64,000 bases of DNA, taken from positions 1 through 64,000 of the forward strand of contig NZ_MJGN01000007.1 of NCBI RefSeq assembly GCF_001865065.1. The letters are read 5' to 3'. Below, one piece after another: positions 35,111 to 43,373 of the stretch; position 1 is the stretch's first letter, and each line of letters starts with the position of its first letter. The DNA is from Curtobacterium sp. MCBA15_008. Lineage in GTDB: Bacteria > Actinomycetota > Actinomycetes > Actinomycetales > Microbacteriaceae. The notes beneath the pieces were generated by a model. That model was not told the DNA's origin and did no database searches. It saw nothing but the letters and a program-made list of their open reading frames with translations. The position numbers were made by a program, and so were the translations under genes.

Positions 35111-36081
35111 TTGATGGATCCTCCGATGAGACCTCTGGTGTAGTACCGCTGCAGTGCCAGGAACAGCACGACCACCGGGACGGTCGCGACGCACGCGACG
35201 GCGGTGAGGAGCCCCGGGTCGATCACCGGCACGCCGGGGATCTTGAAGGACGTGCTGATGCTCGACAGCGCGAGCGGGAGTGTGTACTTGCTGTCGGTCG
35301 ACAGGAACGTGACCGAACTGAGCAGGTCGTTCCAGCCGGCCATGAAGCCGAACAGTGCGGTCGTGACGAGCCCCGGCCACGCGAGCGGGAGCATCACCGA
35401 ACGCAGGATCCGCCCGGTGCCGGCACCGTCGATGGCCGCGGCGTCCTCGAGTTCCGACGGGATGCCGTCGAACGTGTTCCGCATCACGAACACCGAGAAC
35501 GGCAGCTGGAGCGTCACCAGCACCAGCACCACCCCGGCGAGCGAGTCGAGCAGCCCGAGCTTGCCGAGCACGATCGACAGCGGCGTGAGCAGCCCCTGGA
35601 ACGGCACGACGAGCGGCGCCAGCAGGAGCACGAACACGAGCGTCGACCCGCGGAACCGGATCTTCGACAGCGCGTACGCGGCGAGCGTCGACACGATCGC
35701 GACGAGTACGGCGACCGAGATCGCGACCACGAACGAGTTGACGATGTTCTGCCGCAGGTCGACCGAGGGGTCGAACACCTTCGTGTAGTTCCGGAGCGTG
35801 AGCGTCGCGATCGACTCGAACCCGATCCCCCGGGCGTCGGCGTCGGCCGGCAGGAACGACCGGAACAGGATGTACAGGACCGGGGCGATGAAGAGCAGTG
35901 CGAGCACCGTCCCCACGACGACGTACGCGACGCCGCTCGCGTGCACCCGACGACGTCGCGGCGGGGTGACGCCCGGCAGGTCGGTCCGGCCCGGCGCACC
36001 CGGCGAGTCCGGTCTGGAGGCGCGGCTCGCGTCGCGTCGGGACGCTGCGGTCGTCCGTCTGGTCACGTCGGTGGCGCTCAT
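35107..36081 (-). CDS. Carbohydrate ABC transporter permease (MalG type)
   Basis: A 324-residue permease. After an unusual 45-residue Arg/Ser/Pro-rich N-terminus come six helices; the EAA loop reads ELEDAAAIDGAGTGRIL (about 210-226) and the C-terminus ends in GLIGGSIK. It is coupled by four-base overlaps to the GH127 gene and the MalF-type gene. The N-terminal tail is coded partly by an arm of the dispersed GGAGGCGCGG repeat (36013-36025), so that part may be recently acquired and not functional. No ATPase in the operon. Confidence 0.92.
   Translation of the reverse strand: MSATDVTRRTTAASRRDASRASRPDSPGAPGRTDLPGVTPPRRRRVHASGVAYVVVGTVLALLFIAPVLYILFRSFLPADADARGIGFESIATLTLRNYTKVFDPSVDLRQNIVNSFVVAISVAVLVAIVSTLAAYALSKIRFRGSTLVFVLLLAPLVVPFQGLLTPLSIVLGKLGLLDSLAGVVLVLVTLQLPFSVFVMRNTFDGIPSELEDAAAIDGAGTGRILRSVMLPLAWPGLVTTALFGFMAGWNDLLSSVTFLSTDSKYTLPLALSSISTSFKIPGVPVIDPGLLTAVACVATVPVVVLFLALQRYYTRGLIGGSIK
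36013..36025. repeat. GGAGGCGCGG repeat arm inside a permease coding region
   Basis: TCTGGAGGCGCGG lies within the codons for the N-terminal SRASRPDS of the MalG-type permease. It is an intragenic copy of an otherwise intergenic repeat. Confidence 0.55.
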
Positions 36082-37028
36082 CGCTCGTCCTCCTGTCCGG
36101 TGGAGCGCAGGGCCCGGAGCTGGACGATCGCGATGACGAGGATGATCACGGTGAGGATCATCGACAGGGCGGCGCCGTAGCCGAGGTCGTAGCGGACGAA
36201 CGACTGCTGGTACGTGTACATCACGGTCGTCGTGGTCGACCCGCTCGGGCCGCCCTTGGTCAGCACGTAGAACTGGTCGAACACCAGGATCGACCCGGAC
36301 ACCGCGAGCAGCATGCACAGCGCGAACTGTCGCCGGACGAGCGGGAAGACCACCGAGCCCTCGCGTCGCCACCACCCGGCACCGTCGATCTTCGCCGCCT
36401 CGATCACCTCGGTCGGCACGGCCTGCATGCCGGCCATGAGCAGGATCATCGCGACGCCCATCGACTTCCACACCGTCAGGACGATGACCGCCCAGAACGC
36501 GGTGTCCGGGGACGTGAACCAGGCGGTGTCCCCGTTGGTCAGGCCGATCGACTTCAGGAGCACGTTGATCACGCCGGTTCCCGGCACGAGGAGCACGTTC
36601 GCCATGTACGCGGCGGCGGTGAACCCGATGACCACGGGCATGAAGAACGCCGTCCGCACGAAGGAGACGAGTCGCCCTTCGCCGCGGACCATCGTCGCGG
36701 CGGCGTAGCTCGCGGCCATCCCGAGCGGCACCGACACCACGGTGAAGAGCAGCGAGAACCCGAGGGAGCGCCAGAACGCGGTGTCCTGGAACGCCTGCGT
36801 GTAGTTCGCGACGCCGGCGACGCTGACCTTGCCGAGCAGCGGCCAGTTCGAGAACGACATCCCGACGAGCAGCACCATCGGCACGACGAAGAACACGACC
36901 GCGAGGACGAGCGCCGGCGCGACGAGCACCCACGCGAGCGTCTGGCGACGACGGCTCGCGGACCGCGGACGGGAGCGCTTGCCCCCGTCCGCGACCCCGG
37001 CGAGCGCCGAGGAGGTGACGGCTGTCAC
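36078..37028 (-). CDS. Sugar ABC transporter permease (MalF type)
   Basis: A 316-residue permease with about six helices after an arginine-rich start (KRSRPRSASRRR). The EAA loop is EVIEAAKIDGAGWWRRE (about 205-221), with the MalF-family FDQFYVLTKGGPSGST stretch further on. GTG at 37028 overlaps the stop of the binding-protein gene (GTGA). It forms the transmembrane pore with the MalG-type subunit. Confidence 0.93.
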   Translation of the reverse strand: MTAVTSSALAGVADGGKRSRPRSASRRRQTLAWVLVAPALVLAVVFFVVPMVLLVGMSFSNWPLLGKVSVAGVANYTQAFQDTAFWRSLGFSLLFTVVSVPLGMAASYAAATMVRGEGRLVSFVRTAFFMPVVIGFTAAAYMANVLLVPGTGVINVLLKSIGLTNGDTAWFTSPDTAFWAVIVLTVWKSMGVAMILLMAGMQAVPTEVIEAAKIDGAGWWRREGSVVFPLVRRQFALCMLLAVSGSILVFDQFYVLTKGGPSGSTTTTVMYTYQQSFVRYDLGYGAALSMILTVIILVIAIVQLRALRSTGQEDER

Positions 37029-38320
37029 TGTCCGACCTGGCTGTACGCCTGCTCGATGAGCGAATTGGCCTGCTTCTCGGCACTCGCCAGGGCGGTCTTC
37101 GCCTCAGCGCCCTGGAAGATGACCTTCTGGGACTGCTGCGCCCACGGGCCGTTCGGGTCGTTGATCACCGCGTTGTACGCGATGCTCTTCGGGAGCTTGC
37201 CGATCGCGAGCGTGTCGACGATGTCCTTCGACCAGTCGTCCGTCGCGAGGCTCTTCGCCACCGTGAGGTCCGGCGCGATCCAGCCCTGCGACAGGTCGAT
37301 CTCGGCGGCCTTCTTCGAGCTGACGAGCCACTTCATGAGCGACCACGCGCCGTCGGCGTTCTTCGCACCGGCGGTCATGCCGATCTCGTCGCCGCCGAGG
37401 AACGACCCCGAGCCGCCGTCCACGCCGGGGATCCCGACCGCGCTGCCGAAGTCCGCCTTCTTGGCGGTGAGGGTATTCGCGCCGCCGAAGACGATGCCGA
37501 CCTTGCCGTTGAGGGCGTTCTCCTGCCCCACGTTGCCCGGGTCCTGGTTGGGCTGGTCGGTCTTCTGCATGAGCCCGGACTTCCACATCTCCTGGTACCA
37601 GTCGACCATCCCGACGAGCTCCGGGCTGGTGAACTCCGCCTTCTGGCTCTTGCCGGCAGCAGTCAGGACGCTGCCGCTCTTCGCCCACGAGCTCGGGAAG
37701 CCGGTCCACGCCTGCCCGACTCCGCCGAGGGTCGAGAACCCGGTGACGCCGCCGCCGAGTGCCTGGATCTTCTCGGCCGCGGCCTTCACCTCGGCGAGGG
37801 ACGTCGGTGGCTTGGTCGGGTCGAGGCCGGCCTTCGTGAACAGTGACTTGTTCCAGAACATCTGGGAACCGGTGAGCGCCACGGGCAGCGCGTAGTTCTT
37901 GCCGTCGAGCGTGCCGATCTCGACACCGGCGGGCGCGAGGTCGCCCTTGTTCGACAGGCCCTTCACCTTGTCGGTGACGTCAGCGAGCAGCCCCTGGGTC
38001 GCGAGCAGCGGGGTGTTGACGATGTCGTAGCTGACGAGGTCCGGGACCGATCCCGCACGAGCGGAGTTCGCGAGCTTCGTGAGGTACTGGTCGGCCTGGA
38101 TCGTGGAGAGCTTCACCGTGATGCCGGGGTTCGCCTTCTCGTAGGCCTTCACCTGGTCGGTCAGGTCGACGCCTCCGTCGCGCTGCCAGAGCGTCACCGT
38201 GCCCTTCGCGGAGCCTCCGCTGTCGGCCGTCCCGCTCGAGGAGCACCCGGCCAACCCGAGTGCCGCGACCGTGAGGGCGGCGGCCAGGGTCGCGGTCCGC
38301 CGGATCGTGGATGTCTTCAT
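37025..38320 (-). CDS. Extracellular sugar-binding lipoprotein
   Basis: A 431-residue family 1 solute-binding protein. The Sec lipoprotein signal has lipobox LAGC (Cys about 24) followed by a Ser/Gly linker. The fold is the usual maltose-binder type (GTVTLWQRDGG, ANPGITVKLSTIQADQYLTK, FLGGDEIGMT). The ATG at 38320 has GGAG six bases upstream; another ATG at 38326 is too close to it. As first gene of the GH127 operon it defines what is imported, probably arabinose-containing oligosaccharides (inference). Confidence 0.92.
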   Translation of the reverse strand: MKTSTIRRTATLAAALTVAALGLAGCSSSGTADSGGSAKGTVTLWQRDGGVDLTDQVKAYEKANPGITVKLSTIQADQYLTKLANSARAGSVPDLVSYDIVNTPLLATQGLLADVTDKVKGLSNKGDLAPAGVEIGTLDGKNYALPVALTGSQMFWNKSLFTKAGLDPTKPPTSLAEVKAAAEKIQALGGGVTGFSTLGGVGQAWTGFPSSWAKSGSVLTAAGKSQKAEFTSPELVGMVDWYQEMWKSGLMQKTDQPNQDPGNVGQENALNGKVGIVFGGANTLTAKKADFGSAVGIPGVDGGSGSFLGGDEIGMTAGAKNADGAWSLMKWLVSSKKAAEIDLSQGWIAPDLTVAKSLATDDWSKDIVDTLAIGKLPKSIAYNAVINDPNGPWAQQSQKVIFQGAEAKTALASAEKQANSLIEQAYSQVGQ

Positions 38321-38340
38321 CGTCATCTCCAAGTCACTAC

Positions 38341-38369
38341 TTGCCGCACCGTTGCGGCAAGGTTTGCTG
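38341..38369. promoter_or_regulatory. LacI-type operator copy 1 with overlapping 8-base dyad
   Basis: TTGCCGCA (38341-38348) and TGCGGCAA (38353-38360) form a perfect dyad. It overlaps CGGCAAGGTTTGCTG (38355-38369), nearly identical to the copy at 38431-38445. It sits between the binding-protein gene and the divergent LacI regulator. Confidence 0.72.
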
Positions 38370-38430
38370 TGTTTGCCGACGCTAGAGTGCGGTTCGAGCC
38401 GTGTCAATGCTTGACGCCGGAATCGTGATA

Positions 38431-38445
38431 CGGCAAGGTTTGCCG
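38431..38445. promoter_or_regulatory. LacI-type operator copy 2
   Basis: CGGCAA-ggt-TTGCCG is a perfect 6-base dyad, 14 of 15 bases identical to the copy at 38355-38369. It lies 34 bases before the LacI start codon, suggesting autoregulation as well as control of the divergent operon. Confidence 0.72.
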
Positions 38446-38478
38446 AGTGCCGTACGCTCGGAGTGCAAGGAGGACGTG

Positions 38479-39477
38479 ATGGTCAATCGTCGTGAAGTGA
38501 CGCTCGCCGACGTCGCCGCCCAGACCGGCGTCTCCGTCGGCACGGTCTCGAAGGTCCTCAACGGCCGCGGGCAGATCGCCGAGGGGACGCGGCAACGCGT
38601 CGCTGCAGCGGCGACCGAGCTGGGACTGAGCGTGCGCGCCGAGACGCGAGCCGTGCCTCCCGGCCGGTCCTTCCTGGTCGGGGTGCTCTCCACCGACGCC
38701 TACGGACGGTTCACCATCCCGATCCTCACCGGAGCCGAGGACACCTTCGGGCCGGGCGAGGTGTCGATGCTGCTCGCCGAGAGCCGCGGCGACCCCATCC
38801 GCGAGGCGCACTACGTGCAGACGTTCCTGAACCAGCGCGTCGACGGGATCGTCGTGACCGGTCGCTCGAGCGATCCGCGGCCCTCGATCACCGGACTGCT
38901 CGGCGTGCCCGCCGTGTACGCCCTCTCGCCGTCGCTCGACCCGGATGACGTCTCCATCGTGCCCGACGACGAAGCCGGCGCCGCGCGCGCGATCGACCAC
39001 CTGATCGGCTCCGGCCGACGCTCCATCGCGGTGATCTCGGGCGCGCGACGGCACACCGCGAGCGCGCACCGCGTCGAGAGCGCCAAGCGCGCGATCGCCG
39101 CGGGGGGAGCCACGCTCGCCGGTGGCGACGCCTTGTACGGCGAGTGGAGCGAGCGGTGGGGGTACGAAGCCGCCACGCGACTGCTCGGCACCGAGTTCGA
39201 CGGGGTGTTCTGCACGAGTGACCAGATCGCACGGGGCGTCGTCGACTGCCTGCGCGAAGCCGGGATCGCGGTGCCGACGCAGGTCGGGGTCGTCGGGGTC
39301 GACAACTGGAGCGTCATCACCGACGCCGCACGGCCCTCGATCACGTCGGTCGACCTGAACCTGCGCGAGGTCGGGCGGCAGGCGGCGGACCTGCTCATGC
39401 GGAAGATCGCCGGGGAGGCCGTCGAGGGCGGGGTCCGGACAGCGGAGTGCTTCCTCGTGCCGCGGCAGTCGACGTGA
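38479..39477 (+). CDS. LacI family transcriptional regulator
   Basis: A 332-residue LacI/GalR regulator divergent from the GH127/ABC operon. The helix-turn-helix reads TLADVAAQTGVSVGTVSKVLN (about 8-28), followed by the hinge and a periplasmic-binding-protein-like sensor domain with GVVGVDNWSVITDAARPSIT near the end. AAGGAGG lies five bases before the ATG, a textbook ribosome binding site. Two operator copies between it and the operon make it the likely regulator of both. The inducer is presumably a sugar brought in by the transporter. Confidence 0.93.
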   Translation: MVNRREVTLADVAAQTGVSVGTVSKVLNGRGQIAEGTRQRVAAAATELGLSVRAETRAVPPGRSFLVGVLSTDAYGRFTIPILTGAEDTFGPGEVSMLLAESRGDPIREAHYVQTFLNQRVDGIVVTGRSSDPRPSITGLLGVPAVYALSPSLDPDDVSIVPDDEAGAARAIDHLIGSGRRSIAVISGARRHTASAHRVESAKRAIAAGGATLAGGDALYGEWSERWGYEAATRLLGTEFDGVFCTSDQIARGVVDCLREAGIAVPTQVGVVGVDNWSVITDAARPSITSVDLNLREVGRQAADLLMRKIAGEAVEGGVRTAECFLVPRQST

Positions 39478-40400
39478 TCGTGTTGGAGGAGGTCCTCGCC
39501 GCGGCAGGTCTGCCGACCGATGGGCACTACGAGGCGAAGGGCGGGTGGGTCAGTCGAGCGTGGGTGGGGTCGACGTACGTCGTGCGGGTCGGCGACGACG
39601 CGGCTGCGCACGCGTACGAACACGAGGCATCCGTCGTGGCTTCGCTTGCCGGCACGGATGTCCCGCACGCCCGGCACATCGCGCACGGGACCACGGCTGA
39701 GGGTGCCTGGTACGTGTCCTCCCGCTTGCCCGGGCGGACACTGCACGACACGTGGCCGACCGCCTCGGTCGCCGAGCGTCGGTCGATCATCCACTCGCTC
39801 GGGGACGCACTGCGCGCCCTCCACCGCGTGCCGGCTCCCGCTGGGCTGATGCCGCCGTGGCTTCGTGGGGCCCTGGCCGGCGGGTCGTGGCCGGCGTACC
39901 ACCCGCCCGTCGTGGGTGCGGCGCTGTCGCTCGTCGAGGATGCGGCGGCTGCCGGGCTTTCCTCGCCGTCGCTCACTTCTTGGGTTTCATCCCACTTGCC
40001 CCTGTTCGATGCCGATCCGCACGCGCTCGTCCACGGGGATCTGCACGGGTCGAACATCATGGTCGACGACGGACGGGTCACGGGGCTGATCGACTTCGCC
40101 GAGGCCGTGGCGCAGCCGGCGGACGTCGAGCTCGACACGATCCTGCGGTGGTGCGCTCGGCCCGAGGAGTTCCCGCCGACGCCGTCGTCGCGGGGGCTCG
40201 ACGCCGCTTCGCTGGCACCGGTGCCCGGGTGGTTGGAGGAGGCGTACCCGGAGTTGTTCGCTCGGCCGTCGCTCCGGGCGCGACTGGCGTTCTACGACCT
40301 GTGGGTGGAGCTGGCGATCGTCGGGCACCATCCGGATGCGGCGGTGCGGGCAGTGGCGGAGGAGCGGATCGTGCGGACGATCACTCGGGCTGCCCGGTAG
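39474..40400 (+). CDS. Aminoglycoside phosphotransferase (APH)-like kinase
   Basis: A 308-residue small-molecule kinase of the APH/choline kinase fold. The catalytic loop is HGDLHGSNIMV (HxDxxxxN, about 186-196) and the metal-binding Asp is in GLIDFAEA (about 205-212). GTG at 39474 overlaps the LacI stop by four bases (GTGA), so the kinase is translated with the regulator of the GH127 operon. The real substrate may therefore be a sugar or fructosamine-like metabolite rather than an antibiotic; this is inference. No evidence of drug resistance can be read from sequence. Confidence 0.83.
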   Translation: MIVLEEVLAAAGLPTDGHYEAKGGWVSRAWVGSTYVVRVGDDAAAHAYEHEASVVASLAGTDVPHARHIAHGTTAEGAWYVSSRLPGRTLHDTWPTASVAERRSIIHSLGDALRALHRVPAPAGLMPPWLRGALAGGSWPAYHPPVVGAALSLVEDAAAAGLSSPSLTSWVSSHLPLFDADPHALVHGDLHGSNIMVDDGRVTGLIDFAEAVAQPADVELDTILRWCARPEEFPPTPSSRGLDAASLAPVPGWLEEAYPELFARPSLRARLAFYDLWVELAIVGHHPDAAVRAVAEERIVRTITRAAR

Positions 40401-40422
40401 ATCCGGGAGGCGTCCGTGCCCC

Positions 40423-40662
40423 TCATGTGTCGTTGCCGGCCCGCGTGGGCGTCACTGACCGATCGCGCTGTCGGGCGACGAACCACATCGCGGGCCCGAC
40501 GAACGGGACGATGAGGACGACGACCGCCCATGTGAGCAAACGCCATCCGGAAGGCGACGGAGAGCGGATCAGCGAGATGAAGGCTGCGAGGGCCAGCATC
40601 AGCGCGACGAGAGAGACCGCCGTCAGCGCGCCGTCGAGTGCCGTGGGGACGAGTGGATTCAC
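40423..40662 (-). CDS. Small PLDc_N-type membrane protein
   Basis: A 79-residue protein with two helices (about 12-36 and 43-62). The second contains the PLDc_N pattern W-x-VVLIVPFVGPAMWFV, as in the membrane anchor of cardiolipin synthases, here without a catalytic domain. AAGGAG lies six bases before the GTG at 40662, which fixes the start. It is convergent with the APH gene and divergent from the SdpI-like gene. Same type as the protein at 5446-5679. Confidence 0.78.
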   Translation of the reverse strand: MNPLVPTALDGALTAVSLVALMLALAAFISLIRSPSPSGWRLLTWAVVVLIVPFVGPAMWFVARQRDRSVTPTRAGNDT

Positions 40663-40761
40663 GCTCTGCTCCTTGGTCGAGGGCACCACTCCGTCGTATC
40701 GTCACACCGACGAGGCGGTAGTACATTGCCGTTTCAATTCCGTGACATTAGCGTTGGTTGC

Positions 40762-41127
40762 ATGGTCGGAGCAATGGCGTTCGCGTTGGCACTCGTGATC
40801 GGCGGCGCCGTCCTCGCGACCTGGCTGACGTGGAGGGCTGCCAACGGATCCCTGCCTCGGAACGATCTCGCTGGCGTCCGAACGCGGGTCACGATGTCCA
40901 GCGATGAAGCCTGGCGGACCGGGCACCAAGCAGCACTCCGCCCGACGGTCATTGCCGGAATCCTGACCGTGCTGTGGAGCCTGGCGAGCATCGGTGTCGC
41001 GCCGCTCCGCAATCCGGTCTCGGTGCTCGTGGCCACGGCGGTGCTCCTCGGCGGCGCGCTCCTGTCCATCCCGGTGGCGCATCGCGCTGTGCGCCGCTGC
41101 AACACGGAGAACGACACCTCAGCCTGA
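40762..41127 (+). CDS. SdpI-family membrane protein
   Basis: A 121-residue membrane protein similar to the C-terminal SdpI/YhfL domain. After a first helix (about 3-24) comes the family signature GVRTRVTMSSDEAWRTGHQA (about 39-58), then two more helices (about 64-84 and 88-106). In Bacillus SdpI gives immunity to a killing peptide; most actinobacterial homologues are uncharacterised. A TAGCGT hexamer seven bases upstream of the ATG suggests a leaderless or nearly leaderless mRNA. A TTG at 40726 is an alternative start. Confidence 0.78.
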   Translation: MVGAMAFALALVIGGAVLATWLTWRAANGSLPRNDLAGVRTRVTMSSDEAWRTGHQAALRPTVIAGILTVLWSLASIGVAPLRNPVSVLVATAVLLGGALLSIPVAHRAVRRCNTENDTSA

Positions 41128-41175
41128 CTCGAGCGTCCGATCGAAGCGTCAGCCGGAAGGGCGTTGACTACGCCC

Positions 41176-41601
41176 ATGATCACCAAGAGCAAGATCCACG
41201 AGGTCGAGAGCGCGACCGTCCGAGATCGCGACGGCGCGTCGGTCGGCAAGGTGGCGCGGGTGTTCCCCTCCGACGAGGACGGCAGCGCGGCGTTCGTCAG
41301 CGTCGCAACGGGACTGCTCGGGAGTCACCACGCGCTCGTCCCGGTCGAGGACGCGACGTTCGACGGCACGGATCTGCACGTCGGGTACACGAAGAGTGCG
41401 ATCAAGGGCGCGCCGTCACTCGGCGCCGGACAGACCCTGTCCCCTGCTGAGGCGAACGCCGTCCGCAAGCACTTCGGGCTGTCCCCCGCCGGTAACGCGA
41501 CCGGGGACATGGGCGACCCGCACGAGAACCTCGATCAGGCCGGGGCCGGTCCGGCGGGCGCTGACGACACCGAGGGCGCGGGAACGACGCCGCCGGCGTG
41601 A
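41176..41601 (+). CDS. PRC-barrel-type (DUF2171-like) protein
   Basis: A 141-residue soluble protein. Residues 5-75 match a PRC-barrel style domain: VESATVRDRDGASVGKVARV, the charged turn SDEDGSAAFVS, and HHALVPVEDATFDGTDLHV. Such domains are common in stress-related proteins of actinobacteria. The remainder (about 100-141) is an acidic, Gly/Ala/Thr-rich disordered tail. The ATG at 41176 is chosen, though a TTG at 41164 closer to GGAAGGG is possible. It is monocistronic as far as can be seen. Confidence 0.72.
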   Translation: MITKSKIHEVESATVRDRDGASVGKVARVFPSDEDGSAAFVSVATGLLGSHHALVPVEDATFDGTDLHVGYTKSAIKGAPSLGAGQTLSPAEANAVRKHFGLSPAGNATGDMGDPHENLDQAGAGPAGADDTEGAGTTPPA

Positions 41602-41685
41602 ACAGTGCCTGGCGACGACCTTCGCAACACGGCCTTCCGAACCGCGGCTACGTGGCGCGCCGCCCCGCACGCCCAGCAGCCCTGT

Positions 41686-42087
41686 TCAAAGCGCCCGAAG
41701 ACTGAGGGCTGCCTTCTCGACGTCGTCGGCGAGGGGGTTGGCGTTCGCGACCCAGCTGGGGACGTCGGCACCGGCGTCTTCGGCTTTCCCGGTGGGCCAG
41801 GGACGAGGGCGCATGCCGGCGACGCCGAGGTCGCGGAGGTCGTCGTGGATCCACCCGTGTTCGATGAGTTCCGTGGCGGCGACGGCGAGGGTGCCGTACC
41901 GGGTGGGTGCGCCATCGAACGCGGTGAGGTAGTCGTCCAGGCGGATGCACGCGACGGCGAACCGCTCGAGCGTGCGTCGTTCCCGGAAGCGGGTGACTCG
42001 CTGGAGGATGCTCACGGCACGCACCGGCACGCACCGGCACGCGTTCGACCGCCCCTGTGACGCGCCCTGTGCCTGCCGCTCGATCAT
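41686..42087 (-). CDS. Hypothetical protein
   Basis: A 133-residue frame of unknown function. The conserved-looking part is residues 28-133 (RFRERRTLERFAVACIRLDD, TLAVAATELIEHGWIHDDLRDL), a helical cytosolic protein. GGGGA lies just before the ATG at 42087, but the first 25 residues are coded partly by a GCACCGGCAC tandem repeat and the true start could be a GTG at 42015. It is convergent with the PRC-barrel gene. No family recognised. Confidence 0.55.
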   Translation of the reverse strand: MIERQAQGASQGRSNACRCVPVRAVSILQRVTRFRERRTLERFAVACIRLDDYLTAFDGAPTRYGTLAVAATELIEHGWIHDDLRDLGVAGMRPRPWPTGKAEDAGADVPSWVANANPLADDVEKAALSLRAL

Positions 42088-42440
42088 CTGTTCCCCACGT
42101 CTGGCATCGTCTCATGCACCGGTCACGGCTTCTCGACGTGACCGGTGGTGATGCCGGACAGATCCTGCAACGTTCTCGCACGCGCAGCGAGAACGGCTCC
42201 CACCGGCTGTTCGGCGAACGCCTGCGATCCGAACATCCCTGCCGGGTACCGTGACGGCTCGCAGTTCCCGCTCCGCTCTCGGATGTCCGTGTCCGAGCGC
42301 GGAGCTGGTGAGTCTGGGGTCCCACGTCGAGGGCCTTCGTGGTTGGCACCCTCGAACTGGGGCGCTCACGGGCATCACGCCGAGGGGTGCTCCTTCATTA
42401 CCATGATCAGGAGTTCTACCAACTCACCAGGGAACGTGTC
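42088..42440. other. Non-coding interval with one strong hairpin
   Basis: No convincing gene in 353 bases. GCTCCGCTCTCGGA (42270-42283) pairs with TCCGAGCGCGGAGC (42292-42305) with one mismatch and an eight-base loop. Downstream AT-richer sequence (about 42395-42430) probably holds the promoter and ribosome binding site of the GH16 lipoprotein. Confidence 0.5.
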
Positions 42441-43358
42441 GTGACGATTCGCACATACACCGCCGTAGCGAACGGAGTCGTCGCCGCCCTTGTCGTTGCT
42501 TGCACACTCGCTGGTTGTGCTTCATCCACCGTGATACCGGGTCCGACCGCAGCACCGACCACTGCACCACCACAGGCCGCACCCGGTGACACCGTGACCG
42601 CCACCCCGACACCGGTGGGCACGCCGACGCCGACCGCAGCCACGAACGCAGCTGCTCTCCCAGTGGGCGACGTCGTGTCGAACGGACGCGAGTGGCGGCA
42701 GTCGTTCACCGAGGACTTCACGAAGCCTGCCGCGCTCGGCCAGGTCCCGTCCGTCTACCCCGGCATGGGCTTCTACGACGGCTTCACGGACACCAGCGGG
42801 CTCGGCACGTACGCCCCCGACAAAGTGCTGTCCGTCGCTGACGGCAACCTCGACTTCGACTTCCACACGGAGAACGGCAAACCCCTCGTCGCAGCAGTCA
42901 TGCCCGATGGATACGCCCCACACACCACCGCACGGGTCTCCATCCGGTACAAGACCACCACCACCGACGGGTACAAGTTCGTCGGGATGCTGTGGCCCTC
43001 ATCCGACCAGTGGAACGACGGCGAGATCGACTGGCCCGAGTCACTCACGCTCGGAGCCAAGCCGCGCCCCGCATCCGCGATCCCCGGTACGTACGCGAAC
43101 CGCAGTATGCGGTACGACCGCGCGGCGCAGATCCCCGCGAAGACGGACACCACCGCGTACCACGTCGCCACCACCGAGTGGGACCGTGGGATCGTCCGGT
43201 TCTACTGGGACAACGAGCTCGTGTCCTCCACCACGTCGGCCGTCCCGACGAAGCCGATGCGTGTGACCCTGCAAGGCGAAACGTGGACCAACAGGGGTGC
43301 CGTCCCGAAGAACGCGTCCGGGCGTGTGTCAGTTGACTGGATCGCCATCTGGGACTGA
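42441..43358 (+). CDS. GH16-like secreted lipoprotein
   Basis: A 305-residue lipoprotein with lipobox LAGC (Cys about 25), a long Thr/Pro/Ala linker (about 28-75) and a jelly-roll domain of glycoside hydrolase family 16. The catalytic signature ExDxxE is intact as GEIDWPES, with Glu about 195 as nucleophile, Asp in between and Glu about 200 as acid. The surrounding WPSSDQWNDG and VRFYWDNELV are typical of GH16. Likely substrates are beta-1,3 or mixed-link glucans; specificity cannot be read. AGGGA lies seven bases before the GTG start. Confidence 0.85.
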   Translation: MTIRTYTAVANGVVAALVVACTLAGCASSTVIPGPTAAPTTAPPQAAPGDTVTATPTPVGTPTPTAATNAAALPVGDVVSNGREWRQSFTEDFTKPAALGQVPSVYPGMGFYDGFTDTSGLGTYAPDKVLSVADGNLDFDFHTENGKPLVAAVMPDGYAPHTTARVSIRYKTTTTDGYKFVGMLWPSSDQWNDGEIDWPESLTLGAKPRPASAIPGTYANRSMRYDRAAQIPAKTDTTAYHVATTEWDRGIVRFYWDNELVSSTTSAVPTKPMRVTLQGETWTNRGAVPKNASGRVSVDWIAIWD

Positions 43359-43373
43359 ACAGGAGCCACCGAT

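Noticed and set aside
39474-40400. Antibiotic resistance gene
   Set aside because: The APH fold alone does not show resistance; coupling to a sugar-operon regulator favours a metabolic substrate.
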